A stretch of 64,000 nucleotides of DNA, taken from the NCBI RefSeq assembly GCF_003070885.1, contig NZ_CP028913.1, positions 1,550,001-1,614,000 on the forward strand, read 5' to 3'. This stretch comes from Agromyces badenianii (GTDB taxonomy: Bacteria; Actinomycetota; Actinomycetes; Actinomycetales; Microbacteriaceae). Shown here in pieces: positions 51,367 through 59,712 of the stretch. The stretch's first letter is position 1; each line of letters begins with the position of its first letter. The position numbers were made by a program, and so were the translations under genes. Below the pieces are notes generated by a model, which worked only from the letters and a program-made list of their open reading frames with translations, was not told where the DNA came from and made no database searches.

Positions 51367-52077
51367 CTAGTGACCCATGCCGAGTCCGCCATCGACCGGA
51401 ATGACGGCTCCCGAGATGTAGCCGGCGTCGTCGCCGGCGACCCAGGCGACGACCTTCGCGACCTCGTCGGGCGTCGCGAACCGGGCGAGCGGAATGCTCT
51501 TCCGGTATTCCGCCTGCTGCGCCTCGGGCAGTGCGTCGGTCATGTCGGTCTCGATGAAGCCCGGTGCCACGACGTTCGCAGTGATGTTTCGGGCACCGAG
51601 CTCGCGGGTGAGCGATCGGGCCATGCCGACGAGCCCCGCCTTCGACGCCGAGTAGTTCACCTGGCCGGCGGAGCCGTAGAGGCCGACGACGCTCGAGATC
51701 AGCACGATCCGGCCGAATCGGGCCTTCAGCATGCCCTTCGACGCACGCTTGACGACCCGGAACGCACCGGTGAGGTTCGTGTCGATGACACTCGTGAACT
51801 CGTCTTCGCTCATGCGCAGCAGCAGGGTGTCACGGGTGATGCCGGCGTTGGCGACGACGACCTCGACGGGGCCGAGTGCGGCCTCGATCTCGGTGAACGC
51901 CGCGTCGACGGATGCCGCATCGGTGACGTCGGCGCGTACGGTGAGCGAGCCCTCCGGCCCTTCACCCGAGCGCGCGGTGACGGCGACCCGGTGCCCTTGC
52001 GCGATGAACTCGCTGGCGATCGCGAAGCCGATGCCTCGATTGCCACCGGTCACGAGAACGGTGCGGCTCGTCGTCAT
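51367..52077 (-). CDS. fabG: 3-oxoacyl-ACP reductase FabG
   Basis: A 236-residue SDR, probably the beta-ketoacyl-ACP reductase of fatty-acid synthesis. The cofactor motif TGGNRGIG is at 10-17 and ANAGIT at 76-81. The catalytic tetrad is Asn101, Ser128/129, Tyr142 and Lys146 (NYSASK). The ending GGLGMGH matches actinobacterial FabG1. The ATG at 52077 has AAGGAG about 9 nt upstream. inhA does not follow it, unlike in mycobacteria. Confidence 0.92.
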   Translation of the reverse strand: MTTSRTVLVTGGNRGIGFAIASEFIAQGHRVAVTARSGEGPEGSLTVRADVTDAASVDAAFTEIEAALGPVEVVVANAGITRDTLLLRMSEDEFTSVIDTNLTGAFRVVKRASKGMLKARFGRIVLISSVVGLYGSAGQVNYSASKAGLVGMARSLTRELGARNITANVVAPGFIETDMTDALPEAQQAEYRKSIPLARFATPDEVAKVVAWVAGDDAGYISGAVIPVDGGLGMGH

Positions 52078-52166
52078 GCGTGCATCTCCTTCTGGGGTCG
52101 GGCCGATCGGCCCGTTTCAGCATAGAGGCTCGGACATTCGGGGCATCCGCCGCCCGTCGATGGACG

Positions 52167-52172
52167 TAGGCT
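52167..52172 (+). promoter_or_regulatory. Putative -10 box of the DUF3099-SURF1 operon
   Basis: TAGGCT about 38 nt before the DUF3099 ATG. A GAGGAG at 52180-52185 has no start codon at the proper distance, so the ribosome binding site is unclear. Confidence 0.35.
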
Positions 52173-52210
52173 TAACCAAGAGGAGCGCCGCAGACCCACG
52201 GCGACCAGCC

Positions 52211-52618
52211 ATGAAGCAGCAGCAGGCGATCACGACGCTGCCTCCCTCGCCCGAAGCGGAGCGGCGGTCGCGCATGATCAAGTACACGATCGCGATGTCG
52301 ATTCGTGTGCTCTGCATCTTCGCGCTGCTCTTCGCGAAGGGCTGGTGGCTCGCGGTGTTCGCCGCGGGAGCCATCCTCCTCCCGTACTTCGCCGTCGTGC
52401 TCGCGAACGTGAGCGGACCCACCAGGCAGCCGCGGGTGCTGCGCCCCGGCGGGCTCGTGCGGAGCACTCCCCCGCAGATGCCGCAACCGACGGAGTCCCC
52501 GATCGACGATACGAAGTTTCCGTTGCCCGATGACGGCGCGACGAACCCGAGCGACGCGGGTGGGCCGACGCCGACGCCGACGAGCGATTCCCGCGACGAC
52601 GAACGCGGTGCCGCATGA
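52211..52618 (+). CDS. DUF3099 family membrane protein
   Basis: A 135-residue protein with two membrane segments (about 24-41 and 45-66) after a short ITTLPPSPE leader, as in the actinobacterial DUF3099 family. The tail from about 75 is Pro/Asp-rich and disordered. Function is unknown. The ATG at 52211 lacks a well-placed ribosome binding site. Its stop overlaps the next gene (ATGA), and the operon continues to SURF1, a cytochrome oxidase assembly factor. Confidence 0.85.
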   Translation: MKQQQAITTLPPSPEAERRSRMIKYTIAMSIRVLCIFALLFAKGWWLAVFAAGAILLPYFAVVLANVSGPTRQPRVLRPGGLVRSTPPQMPQPTESPIDDTKFPLPDDGATNPSDAGGPTPTPTSDSRDDERGAA

Positions 52619-52872
52619 TCGGTGGCCTGGGCGCATCGCCCGACCACGGCGCCTGCTCGCGCGCGGAATGCCGCAAGCCCGCGACGTGGCGCATCGACTG
52701 GCGCAATCCGCGCATCCACACCGCTGACCGCGGCAAGACCTGGCTCGCGTGCGACGAGCACGTCGACTACCTGCGCGGGTTCCTCGAGGCGCGGTCGTTC
52801 CCGGTCGCGGTCGCGGCATTCGACGTCATCGACGAGGCCCGATCGGATGCCGCGGACGGAGGCCGGCCGTGA
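52615..52872 (+). CDS. Small Cys/His-containing protein of unknown function
   Basis: An 85-residue protein I do not recognise. CSRAEC near 14-19 and a later ACDEH near 45-49 give three Cys and nearby His residues that could bind a metal (zinc-ribbon-like). TWRIDWRNPRIH between them is Trp/Arg-rich. No signal peptide or membrane segment. It overlaps DUF3099 (ATGA) and SURF1 (GTGA), so it is certainly expressed with them. A role in metal handling for oxidase assembly is speculation from position only. Confidence 0.8.
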   Translation: MIGGLGASPDHGACSRAECRKPATWRIDWRNPRIHTADRGKTWLACDEHVDYLRGFLEARSFPVAVAAFDVIDEARSDAADGGRP

Positions 52873-53705
52873 ACGACTGGCGCTTCCTCCTGCACCGCCG
52901 ATGGGCGGGCTACCTCGTGCTCACGATCATCTTCGCGATCGTGAGCTCGGCGCTCGGCACCTGGCAGCTCAATCGGCGCGCAGAGGCGCTCGCCGAGGTC
53001 GCCCGTATCGATGCGAACTACGACGCCGAGGCCGTTCCCGTCGCCGAGGCGCTGCCCGATCCCGCCTCGTTCGACATCGACCAGCGGTGGCAGGTCGTCT
53101 CCCTGTCGGGTGAGTACCTCGTCGATGAGGAGGTGGTGGTGCGAAACCGGCCGTTCGAGGGGAGCTCGGGCTTCCAGGTCGTCACCCCGTTCCGGCTCGA
53201 CGACGGCACCGTGTTCATGATCGATCGCGGATGGATCGCCCAGAACTCCGCCGGGCGGCCGAGCGATGTGCCGGCCCCGCCGGCCGGGCACGTCGAGGTC
53301 GAGGCGCGGCTGAAGGCGGGCGAGGGCCGCATCGAAGGCCGAACGTCGACGGGTGTCGAGTTCGCCACGATCGACCTCGAAGAGCTCTCCGAGCGCGTCG
53401 GCGAGCCGAGCTACACCGCGGCGTACGGCGTGCTCGTGCAATCCGGCGCCGATGCCGACGAGCCCCCGCTGGCCGCGGCGCGACCCGAGCGCGACGAGGG
53501 GCCGCACCTCTCCTATGCGCTGCAGTGGTTCGTCTTCGCGTTGATGGCCTTCATCGGCCTCGCGTGGGCGGCCAATCAGGAGCGCAAGGCCATCGCCGAG
53601 GCATCCGGTTCGATGGATGCCTCGACGCGCGCGCCGCGCAAACCGAGACAGCCGAAACGCGACGTCGACGCCGATCTCGAAGACGGCGTGCTCGACCGGC
53701 GCTGA
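52869..53705 (+). CDS. SURF1 family cytochrome oxidase biogenesis protein
   Basis: A 278-residue SURF1-like protein assisting assembly of haem-copper oxidase. It has the hallmark two membrane segments at either end (about 13-32 and 212-233) flanking an external beta domain. LGTWQLNRRAE near 29-39, NRPFEGSSGFQVVTPFRL near 93-110 and DRGWIAQ near 119-125 are conserved blocks. LSYALQWFVFALMAFIG forms the second helix. The tail is basic. The GTG start is coupled to the small upstream gene. The stop lies 2 nt from the convergent ABC-F stop. Confidence 0.93.
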   Translation: MNDWRFLLHRRWAGYLVLTIIFAIVSSALGTWQLNRRAEALAEVARIDANYDAEAVPVAEALPDPASFDIDQRWQVVSLSGEYLVDEEVVVRNRPFEGSSGFQVVTPFRLDDGTVFMIDRGWIAQNSAGRPSDVPAPPAGHVEVEARLKAGEGRIEGRTSTGVEFATIDLEELSERVGEPSYTAAYGVLVQSGADADEPPLAAARPERDEGPHLSYALQWFVFALMAFIGLAWAANQERKAIAEASGSMDASTRAPRKPRQPKRDVDADLEDGVLDRR

Positions 53706-53707
53706 AC

Positions 53708-55306
53708 TCAGGCCAGTTCGATGAGCTCCTGGTACTCGCGGCTCCAGTGGTCTTCGGTGCCGTCGGGCATGATGAGCACACGCTCGGGGTTCAGCGCCTC
53801 GACCGCTCCGGGGTCGTGCGAGACGAGCACGACGGAGCCCTCGTAGTGCGCGAGTGCGTCGAGGATCTCGGCACGGCTCGCCGGGTCGAGGTTGTTGGTC
53901 GGTTCGTCGAGGAGCAGCACGTTCGCACCTGAGACGACGATCATCGCGAGTGCGAGACGCGTCTTCTCGCCGCCCGACAGCACTCCGGCGGGCTTGTGCA
54001 CGTCGTCGCCCGTGAAGAGGAACGAGCCGAGCACCTTGCGCGCCTCGGTCTCGGTGAGGTTCGGCGAGGCGCTGACCATGTTCTGGAGCACCGAACGCTT
54101 GACGTCGATGGTCTCGTGCTCCTGGGCGTAGTAGCCGACGCGCAAGCCGTGACCGGCCTCGACGACGCCGGTGTCGGGTGCGTCGACGCCCGCGAGGATG
54201 CGCAGGAGCGTCGTCTTGCCGGCACCGTTCAGGCCGATGATGACGACCTTCGATCCGCGGTCGATCGCGAGATCGACCGCGGTGAAGATCTCGAGCGAGC
54301 CGTAGCTCTTCGAGAGGTCGGATGCGGTGATCGGCGTGCGGCCGCACGGGGCCGGCGTCGGGAAACGCAGCTTCGCGACGCGGTCGACGGCGCGCACCTC
54401 CTCGAGGCCCGCGAGGAGCTTCTCGGCGCGAGCGACCATCTGGTGCGCCGCCGCGGCCTTCGAGGCCTTCGCTCCGAACTTCGCGGCCTGCAGTTGCAGG
54501 ACTCCCGCCTTCTTCTCGGCGTTCATCCGCTCCTTCTTGCGACGCTCCTCGTCGGCGGCGCGCTGACGCTGATAGTGCTTCCAGCCCATGTTGTAGATGT
54601 CGATCGCCGAACGGTTCGCATCGAGGTAGAAGACGCGATTCACGACCTCGCCGACGAGCACGACGTCGTGCGAGATCACGATGACGCCGCCCCGGTAGTT
54701 CTTCAGGAACTCGCGAAGCCAGACGACGGAGTCGGCGTCGAGGTGGTTCGTCGGTTCGTCGAGGATCATCGTCTCGGCATCGGAGAAGAGGATGCGGGCG
54801 AGCTCGATGCGGCGTCGCTGGCCGCCGGAGAGGGTCTTCAGCGGCTGGTCGAGGATGCGGTCGGGCAGGTTCAGGTTCGATGCGATCGAAGCCGCCTCGG
54901 CTTCGGCGGCGTACCCGCCGAGCGCGTTGAAGCGGTCGGTGAGGTTGCCGTACTTCTTCATCGCGCGCTCGGCGACCGCGGGGTCGTCGCTGCCCATCTG
55001 CATGGATGCCTCGTGCATGCCGAGCGCGATCTGCCCGAGCCCGCGCGCATCGAGGATGCGGGTGCGGGCGAGCATCTCGGGATCGCCTGAGCGCGGGTCT
55101 TGAGGCAGGTAGCCGATCTCGCCGCTGCGGTCGATGCGACCTGCGGTGGGCAGCGTCTCGCCGGCGAGCGTCTTCGTGAGAGTGGTCTTGCCGGCGCCGT
55201 TCCGGCCGACGAGGCCGATCTTGTCACCGTCGGAGACGCGGAAGTCGACGTGCTCCATCAGCACGCGCGCACCGATGCGGATCTCGAGATCATGGACGGC
55301 GAGCAC
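53708..55306 (-). CDS. ABC-F family ribosome-associated ATPase
   Basis: A 532-residue protein with two ABC domains and no membrane part. First domain: GRNGAGKTT near 35-43, LSGGQRRR near 158-165, LDEPTNHLD near 184-192. Second domain: GLNGAGKTT near 358-366, LSGGEKTR near 447-454 and LDEPTNNLD near 471-479. The P-site tRNA interaction linker (about 235-300) is charged and coiled-coil. Members act on translating ribosomes (Ettl/Uup types) or give antibiotic resistance; the sequence resembles housekeeping translation factors more than a resistance protein. Start GTG with GGAGG upstream. Confidence 0.94.
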   Translation of the reverse strand: MLAVHDLEIRIGARVLMEHVDFRVSDGDKIGLVGRNGAGKTTLTKTLAGETLPTAGRIDRSGEIGYLPQDPRSGDPEMLARTRILDARGLGQIALGMHEASMQMGSDDPAVAERAMKKYGNLTDRFNALGGYAAEAEAASIASNLNLPDRILDQPLKTLSGGQRRRIELARILFSDAETMILDEPTNHLDADSVVWLREFLKNYRGGVIVISHDVVLVGEVVNRVFYLDANRSAIDIYNMGWKHYQRQRAADEERRKKERMNAEKKAGVLQLQAAKFGAKASKAAAAHQMVARAEKLLAGLEEVRAVDRVAKLRFPTPAPCGRTPITASDLSKSYGSLEIFTAVDLAIDRGSKVVIIGLNGAGKTTLLRILAGVDAPDTGVVEAGHGLRVGYYAQEHETIDVKRSVLQNMVSASPNLTETEARKVLGSFLFTGDDVHKPAGVLSGGEKTRLALAMIVVSGANVLLLDEPTNNLDPASRAEILDALAHYEGSVVLVSHDPGAVEALNPERVLIMPDGTEDHWSREYQELIELA

Positions 55307-55441
55307 GGGTTTCCTCCGAAGGAGCAGGGGCGGGATGGCGTGCCGAGTGGCACAGCCTCCCAGTCTATCCCGCTCGGGTGACCGGGAGGCGGCATATGCG
55401 GCGGGTGAGCGGATGTCTCAGGCATCCGCCAGACTCTGAGC

Positions 55442-56566
55442 ATGCCGGATCTCGCCAGCGACGCCCGCGTTCGCGCCGCGCGACTCGAATCGCACGGGCT
55501 CTCGCACGGCCTGCCGTCGGTCGCTGCGGCGGTGCGACGTCTCGGCGCCGTGCAGGCGCAAGACTTCGCCGCGTCGAAATGGGTCGTCGGCTCGCGCGTG
55601 CGCGGTTCGGTCGCCGCCGACGTCGATGCCGCGATCGAGTCGCGCGAGGTGCTCCGCTCGTGGCCGATGCGAGGCACCCTGCACCTCGTGCCCGCCGAGT
55701 CGTTGCGCGACATCCTCGCGATCACCGGCCCGCGCATCCTGCAGCGCGCCACCGCCACGCACCGCGAGCTCGGGCTCGATGCCGGGGTGTACGCGACCGC
55801 GCGGCGCGTCGCCGAGCGCGAGCTCGAGGGCGGTCGTTCGCTCTCTCGCGACGAACTGCAGGCGGCGTGGCAGTCCGCCGGAATCGAGACCACCGGTCAG
55901 CGGGGGTACCACCTGATCTGGTGGCTCGCCCAAGACGCCGTGCTGTGCTGCGGGCCCGTCGAGGGTTCCGGCCAACGGTTCGTGCTCCTCGACGAGTGGT
56001 CGCCGCGGGCCGCACCGATGTCGACCCGCGACGAGACCCTGGCGCGGCTGTTCATCTCGTATGTCACCGGGCACGGTCCTGCCACGGTGCACGACTTCGC
56101 CTGGTGGGCGGCACTGACGCTCACCGATGCCCGCGCGGCCCTCGCCGGCGCGGGCGATGCGGTCGCCGCGTTCGACGGCGAGCGATTCGTCGGCGCCGAC
56201 CATGGCCGCTCGTCGGGCCACGCGGGGTCAGACGTGTCGTCGACGCCCCTGCCCACGAGATCCGGGGGTCAGCATGTGCTCGCCGCCTTCGACGAGTACT
56301 ACCTCGGCTATCGAGACCGGGGCCCGGTCTGCCACCCCGACCACGCTCGACGGGTGGTGCCGGGGGCGAACGGCGTCTTCCAGCCGACCCTCGTGCAGAA
56401 CGGCCGAGTCGTCGGACTCTGGCGACCGCTCAAGCGTGCGCGCGCGACATCCGTGACGCTCGACGGCTTCGATGGCCCGCTGAACCCGGCCCGGTTCACT
56501 CCGAGACTGCGCGAGTGGGCGAGGTTCTGGGGACGAGAGCTCGGTGAGGTCTCCGTACTCACGTGA
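55442..56566 (+). CDS. HTH_42 winged-helix protein, AlkZ-like DNA glycosylase candidate
   Basis: A 374-residue member of the winged-helix DNA-binding family (HTH_42) that includes AlkZ, which excises crosslinked or bulky alkyl-purines from DNA. VQAQDFAASKW near 37-47 contains the catalytic-type Q-x-Q motif (Gln38 and Gln40). SWPMRGTLHLV near 72-82 and FDEYYLGYRDR near 280-290 are further family blocks. AlkZ proteins often protect antibiotic producers, but no biosynthetic cluster is adjacent here. A near-consensus CAGACT lies 6 nt before the ATG. The glycosylase call is inference from family and motif. Confidence 0.85.
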   Translation: MPDLASDARVRAARLESHGLSHGLPSVAAAVRRLGAVQAQDFAASKWVVGSRVRGSVAADVDAAIESREVLRSWPMRGTLHLVPAESLRDILAITGPRILQRATATHRELGLDAGVYATARRVAERELEGGRSLSRDELQAAWQSAGIETTGQRGYHLIWWLAQDAVLCCGPVEGSGQRFVLLDEWSPRAAPMSTRDETLARLFISYVTGHGPATVHDFAWWAALTLTDARAALAGAGDAVAAFDGERFVGADHGRSSGHAGSDVSSTPLPTRSGGQHVLAAFDEYYLGYRDRGPVCHPDHARRVVPGANGVFQPTLVQNGRVVGLWRPLKRARATSVTLDGFDGPLNPARFTPRLREWARFWGRELGEVSVLT

Positions 56567-56578
56567 CCGGTGCGCACA

Positions 56579-56615
56579 CGAACGGCGGCCGTGCGCTCGG
56601 CACGACCGCCGTTCG
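56579..56615. terminator. Terminator hairpin between the AlkZ-like gene and yceI
   Basis: Arms 56579-56594 and 56600-56615 pair over 16 bp with one mismatch around a 5-nt loop, between convergent genes. Confidence 0.75.
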
Positions 56616-56629
56616 ACCTGCTGCCGGGA

Positions 56630-57193
56630 CTACTGCTCGAGCGCGGCCTGCAGCTCGAGCGTGATGGTGACCTGCTCGCCGAGGAGCACACCGCCGGTCT
56701 CGAGGGCGGCGTTGTAGTGCAGCCCGAAGTCCTCGCGGTTGATCACGGTCTTCGCCGTGGCGCCGCCCTTGTAGTTGCCGTAGGGGTCGCCGCCGAAGCC
56801 GCCGAAGTCGAAGTCGAAGGTGACGGGCTTCGTGATGCCGCGGATGGTGAGATCGCCGTCGACCTTGAAGTCGCCCTTCTCGACGCGAACACCGGTGGAG
56901 ACGAAGTCGATGGTCGGATAGGTCTCGGCCTCGAAGAAGTCGCCGGTGCGCAGGTGCGCGTCACGGTTCGGCTCGTTGGTCGTGATCGAGGCGACCTCGA
57001 CCGACGCGGTCACGCTCGAGTCGAGCGGGTTCTCCGCGGTGACGAACGTCGCGTCGAAGCGCTCGAACTTGCCCTTGACCTTGCTGATCATGAGATGGCG
57101 GATGCTGAAGCCGACCTCGCTGTGGGCGGTGTCGATCTTCCAGGTGCCGGCGCGGTATCCGGGAATCTCGATCGTCGAGGCAGTGGTCGTCAT
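56630..57193 (-). CDS. YceI family lipid-binding-fold protein
   Basis: A 187-residue YceI-like protein with the lipocalin-like beta barrel that binds polyprenoid or other amphiphilic ligands in family members. GTWKIDTAHSEVGFSIRHLM near 16-35 is the signature, with LRTGDFFEAETYPTIDF near 80-96 and INREDFGLHYN near 152-162. No signal peptide is present, so it is probably cytoplasmic here, unlike E. coli YceI. The ATG at 57193 has GGGAG about 9 nt upstream. Confidence 0.93.
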   Translation of the reverse strand: MTTTASTIEIPGYRAGTWKIDTAHSEVGFSIRHLMISKVKGKFERFDATFVTAENPLDSSVTASVEVASITTNEPNRDAHLRTGDFFEAETYPTIDFVSTGVRVEKGDFKVDGDLTIRGITKPVTFDFDFGGFGGDPYGNYKGGATAKTVINREDFGLHYNAALETGGVLLGEQVTITLELQAALEQ

Positions 57194-57304
57194 GGTGGGC
57201 AATCTCCCGTGTTCGATGTCATGGTGACCGTTCGGCCACACGTATGCAAACGCATATAGCGCCGGGGTATTCCCACTCACCGAAACGCGTCGCGCGATCG
57301 GGGA

Positions 57305-58465
57305 TCAGCCCGCGAGGCTGCGGCGCAGGCTCAGCACACGCTCGACCGCCGCATCGAGACGGGCCTCCCCGATGCGACCCGACTGCACCGCAACGACGAT
57401 CGCCGCGACGAGGCCGTCGATCGAGATGCCCATCGTCGACGGATCCGCCGGGAGCACGTAGAGGAGCAGGTCGGCGCCCGCGGCGACCGCCCGCACGGCG
57501 TTCTCACCCGGGTCGGCGAACTCCGGCAGCCCGTTGTGCTGCAGCATCAGCATGTCGTCGGTGACGACGACGCCGGCGAACCCGAGCTCCTCGCGGAGGA
57601 TGCGGTGCCACTCGGGCGAGAGCGACGCCGGCGCCGTGTCGACCGCGGGGTAGCTCAGGTGTCCGGTCATCACGAGTTCGGCACCCGAATCGATGCCGCT
57701 CGCGAACGGCAGCGCCGGTCCGGCGTGCCATTCGTCGAGGCCGAGCGGTGCCGTCGGGATGCTCGAATGCGAGTCACCGGGCGCCGCCCCGTGTCCTGGG
57801 AAGTGCTTGAGCGTGCTCGCGACGATCCCCTGCTCCCCCGCGACCGCACCGGCGACGCGGTCGGCGGAGCCGACCGGGTCGGTTCCGAGCACGCGTCCGA
57901 AGAGGAACGACTCCGGATCGGCCGTGACATCGGCCACGACGCCGAAGTTCACCGTGACACCGCTCGCTGCGAGCACGGCAGCGCGGGCGGCGAACGCCGC
58001 CTCCGCTGCATCCGGAGCCTCGGCACGCAAGGTATCGGCGGCGGCCGCGACGTCCCACGGCAACCGCTGCACCTCGCCGCCCTCTTCATCGATGCCGATG
58101 AGCACGGGCGCCTCGGGGTCGACCTGCAACGCCGTCGTGAGTGCGCCGAGCTCGGCCGGCCCGGCGGGCACATTGTCACCCATGAGGATGAGACCCGACA
58201 CGCCCGCGTCCACGAGTGCCCGCAGCGGCGCCGGATCCGTGCCCGGGGCGTGCAGCATGAACAGCGAAGCCGCCTTCTGCTCGATCGTGAGCTGCGACAT
58301 CCGCTCGTCGACCCACGCGGCGACGGGATCCACCCGCTCGACTGTGGGCGTCGGTTCGGCGGGGCGGGTGGGCACGGCATCGAGCGGGGCAGCGGCGCAC
58401 GCCGTCGATGACAGCAGGGCCGCCGCCAGCATGAGCGGTAGGAACGCCCGTGGCTTCACTCGCAT
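57305..58465 (-). CDS. Glycoside hydrolase family 3 lipoprotein (beta-N-acetylhexosaminidase-like)
   Basis: A 386-residue GH3 enzyme. A lipoprotein signal with a Cys near residue 22 (LSSTAC) should tether it outside. LIGIDEEGGEVQRL near 120-133, STLKHFPGHGAAPGDSH near 215-231 with the NagZ-type His/Asp loop, and GVVVTDDMLM near 298-307 with the nucleophile Asp are all present. It probably trims GlcNAc from cell-wall fragments or glycans. The long upstream frame is rejected; the ATG at 58465 begins the signal peptide and has TACAGT 7 nt upstream. Confidence 0.93.
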   Translation of the reverse strand: MRVKPRAFLPLMLAAALLSSTACAAAPLDAVPTRPAEPTPTVERVDPVAAWVDERMSQLTIEQKAASLFMLHAPGTDPAPLRALVDAGVSGLILMGDNVPAGPAELGALTTALQVDPEAPVLIGIDEEGGEVQRLPWDVAAAADTLRAEAPDAAEAAFAARAAVLAASGVTVNFGVVADVTADPESFLFGRVLGTDPVGSADRVAGAVAGEQGIVASTLKHFPGHGAAPGDSHSSIPTAPLGLDEWHAGPALPFASGIDSGAELVMTGHLSYPAVDTAPASLSPEWHRILREELGFAGVVVTDDMLMLQHNGLPEFADPGENAVRAVAAGADLLLYVLPADPSTMGISIDGLVAAIVVAVQSGRIGEARLDAAVERVLSLRRSLAG

Positions 58466-58472
58466 TCGAACG

Positions 58473-58478
58473 ACTGTA
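58473..58478 (-). promoter_or_regulatory. Putative -10 box of a leaderless transcript (GH3 lipoprotein)
   Basis: TACAGT on the minus strand, 7 nt before the ATG at 58465. Confidence 0.5.
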
Positions 58479-58516
58479 CGGTGCGTGTCCGAACGACCGC
58501 CGAGAGAGCTCGTGGG

Positions 58517-58522
58517 TAGACT
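58517..58522 (+). promoter_or_regulatory. Putative -10 box of the transglycosylase-like gene
   Basis: TAGACT about 23 nt before the GTG at 58545, which has an AAGGGGG ribosome binding site; a short leader is expected. Confidence 0.4.
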
Positions 58523-58544
58523 CGCCGCCTCGAAGGGGGTGTGC

Positions 58545-59696
58545 GTGCGGCAGAGGTCGAGGTTCGCAGCAGTCGCGGCGGCGATCGTCGCTGCGGCCAT
58601 GATCCTGCCCATCGCCCCGGCGTTCGGCGAGGACTACCCGAGCTGGGACGAGGTCGCCGCCGCCAAGCAGAACGTCGCATCGCGGGAGACGGAGGCCGCG
58701 CGGATCACGGGTCTCGTCGCCTCGCTCGAGACGGCGGCCGCGAAACTCGGCGATGCCGCAGTGGAAGCGGCGGGTGCGTCGGCCGCTGCCGCGTCCGCCC
58801 ACGTCGCGGCCGAGGAACGCTCGGCGAAGCTCGACGCGGCCTTCGACGTTGCCGACGCCGAAGCGCGTGCGTCGGGCGAGCAGCTCGGACGAGTCGGCGC
58901 CGTCCTCGCCCGCACCGGCGGGGCGGATGTCAGCCTGCGGCTGCTGCTCGCCGAGGACGGCTCGAGCGAGCTGCTGCAGGGGCTGGCCCGTGCGGCGCAG
59001 CTCACGAAGCTGTACGGCGCCGTCGCCGACCGAGCGCAGGCCGCCGAGTCGCAATCGGCCGCGCTGTCGGCACAGGCCGAGGTCGCGGAACGAGAACGAG
59101 CCCGCCTCGCCGATCGCGCGGCCGCTGCGGCTGCGGCGGCGGAGACCGCGCACGAGGCGGCCGAGGTGGAACTCGCCGCGCAGCGCACCGTGGTCGACAC
59201 GTTGTACGCTCAGCTCGCGAGCCTTCGTGACAGCACGGCCGGGCTCGAACGCCAGTATCAGGCCGGCGAGCAACTGCGGAAGGAAGCCGCGGAGCGAGAG
59301 CGGGCAGCCGCAGAAGCGAACAGCGGCAGCGATGCCGGGAGCGGTGCCGGGAGCGGAGTCGGCAGCGCCCCGCCGCCGGGGGTCGTCGTCGACACCGCTG
59401 GCGCGAAGGCCTACGCGGCCGGCGCGGTTGCGCGATACGGCTGGGGCGGCGGCGAATACCAGTGTCTCGTGCGACTCTGGACGCGGGAGTCGAGTTGGCG
59501 TGCCGATGCCTACAACGCGTCGAGCGGCGCCTACGGCATTCCGCAGTCGTTGCCGGGCAGCAAGATGGCCAGTGCGGGCGCGGACTGGCGCACCAACGCC
59601 GCGACCCAGATCGAGTGGGGCCTGTCGTACATCGCCGGTCGCTACGGTGCGCCGTGCGGCGCCTGGGCGCATTCGGAGCGGTTCAACTGGTACTAG
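58545..59696 (+). CDS. Secreted coiled-coil protein with lytic-transglycosylase-like C-terminal domain
   Basis: A 383-residue secreted protein. The signal peptide (about 1-27) ends AFGED. A long Ala/Glu-rich coiled coil (about 30-260) is like those of peptidoglycan hydrolases held by FtsEX-type or similar regulators. A Gly/Ser-rich linker (about 262-282) leads to a lysozyme-like domain (about 300-383) with LWTRESSWRADAYN, whose Glu is the likely catalytic acid, and the YGIPQSLPGSKMA motif. It should cleave or bind peptidoglycan. Start GTG at 58545, 5 nt after AAGGGGG. Confidence 0.88.
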   Translation: MRQRSRFAAVAAAIVAAAMILPIAPAFGEDYPSWDEVAAAKQNVASRETEAARITGLVASLETAAAKLGDAAVEAAGASAAAASAHVAAEERSAKLDAAFDVADAEARASGEQLGRVGAVLARTGGADVSLRLLLAEDGSSELLQGLARAAQLTKLYGAVADRAQAAESQSAALSAQAEVAERERARLADRAAAAAAAAETAHEAAEVELAAQRTVVDTLYAQLASLRDSTAGLERQYQAGEQLRKEAAERERAAAEANSGSDAGSGAGSGVGSAPPPGVVVDTAGAKAYAAGAVARYGWGGGEYQCLVRLWTRESSWRADAYNASSGAYGIPQSLPGSKMASAGADWRTNAATQIEWGLSYIAGRYGAPCGAWAHSERFNWY

Positions 59697-59712
59697 CGGT
59701 ACAACTGGTCTG

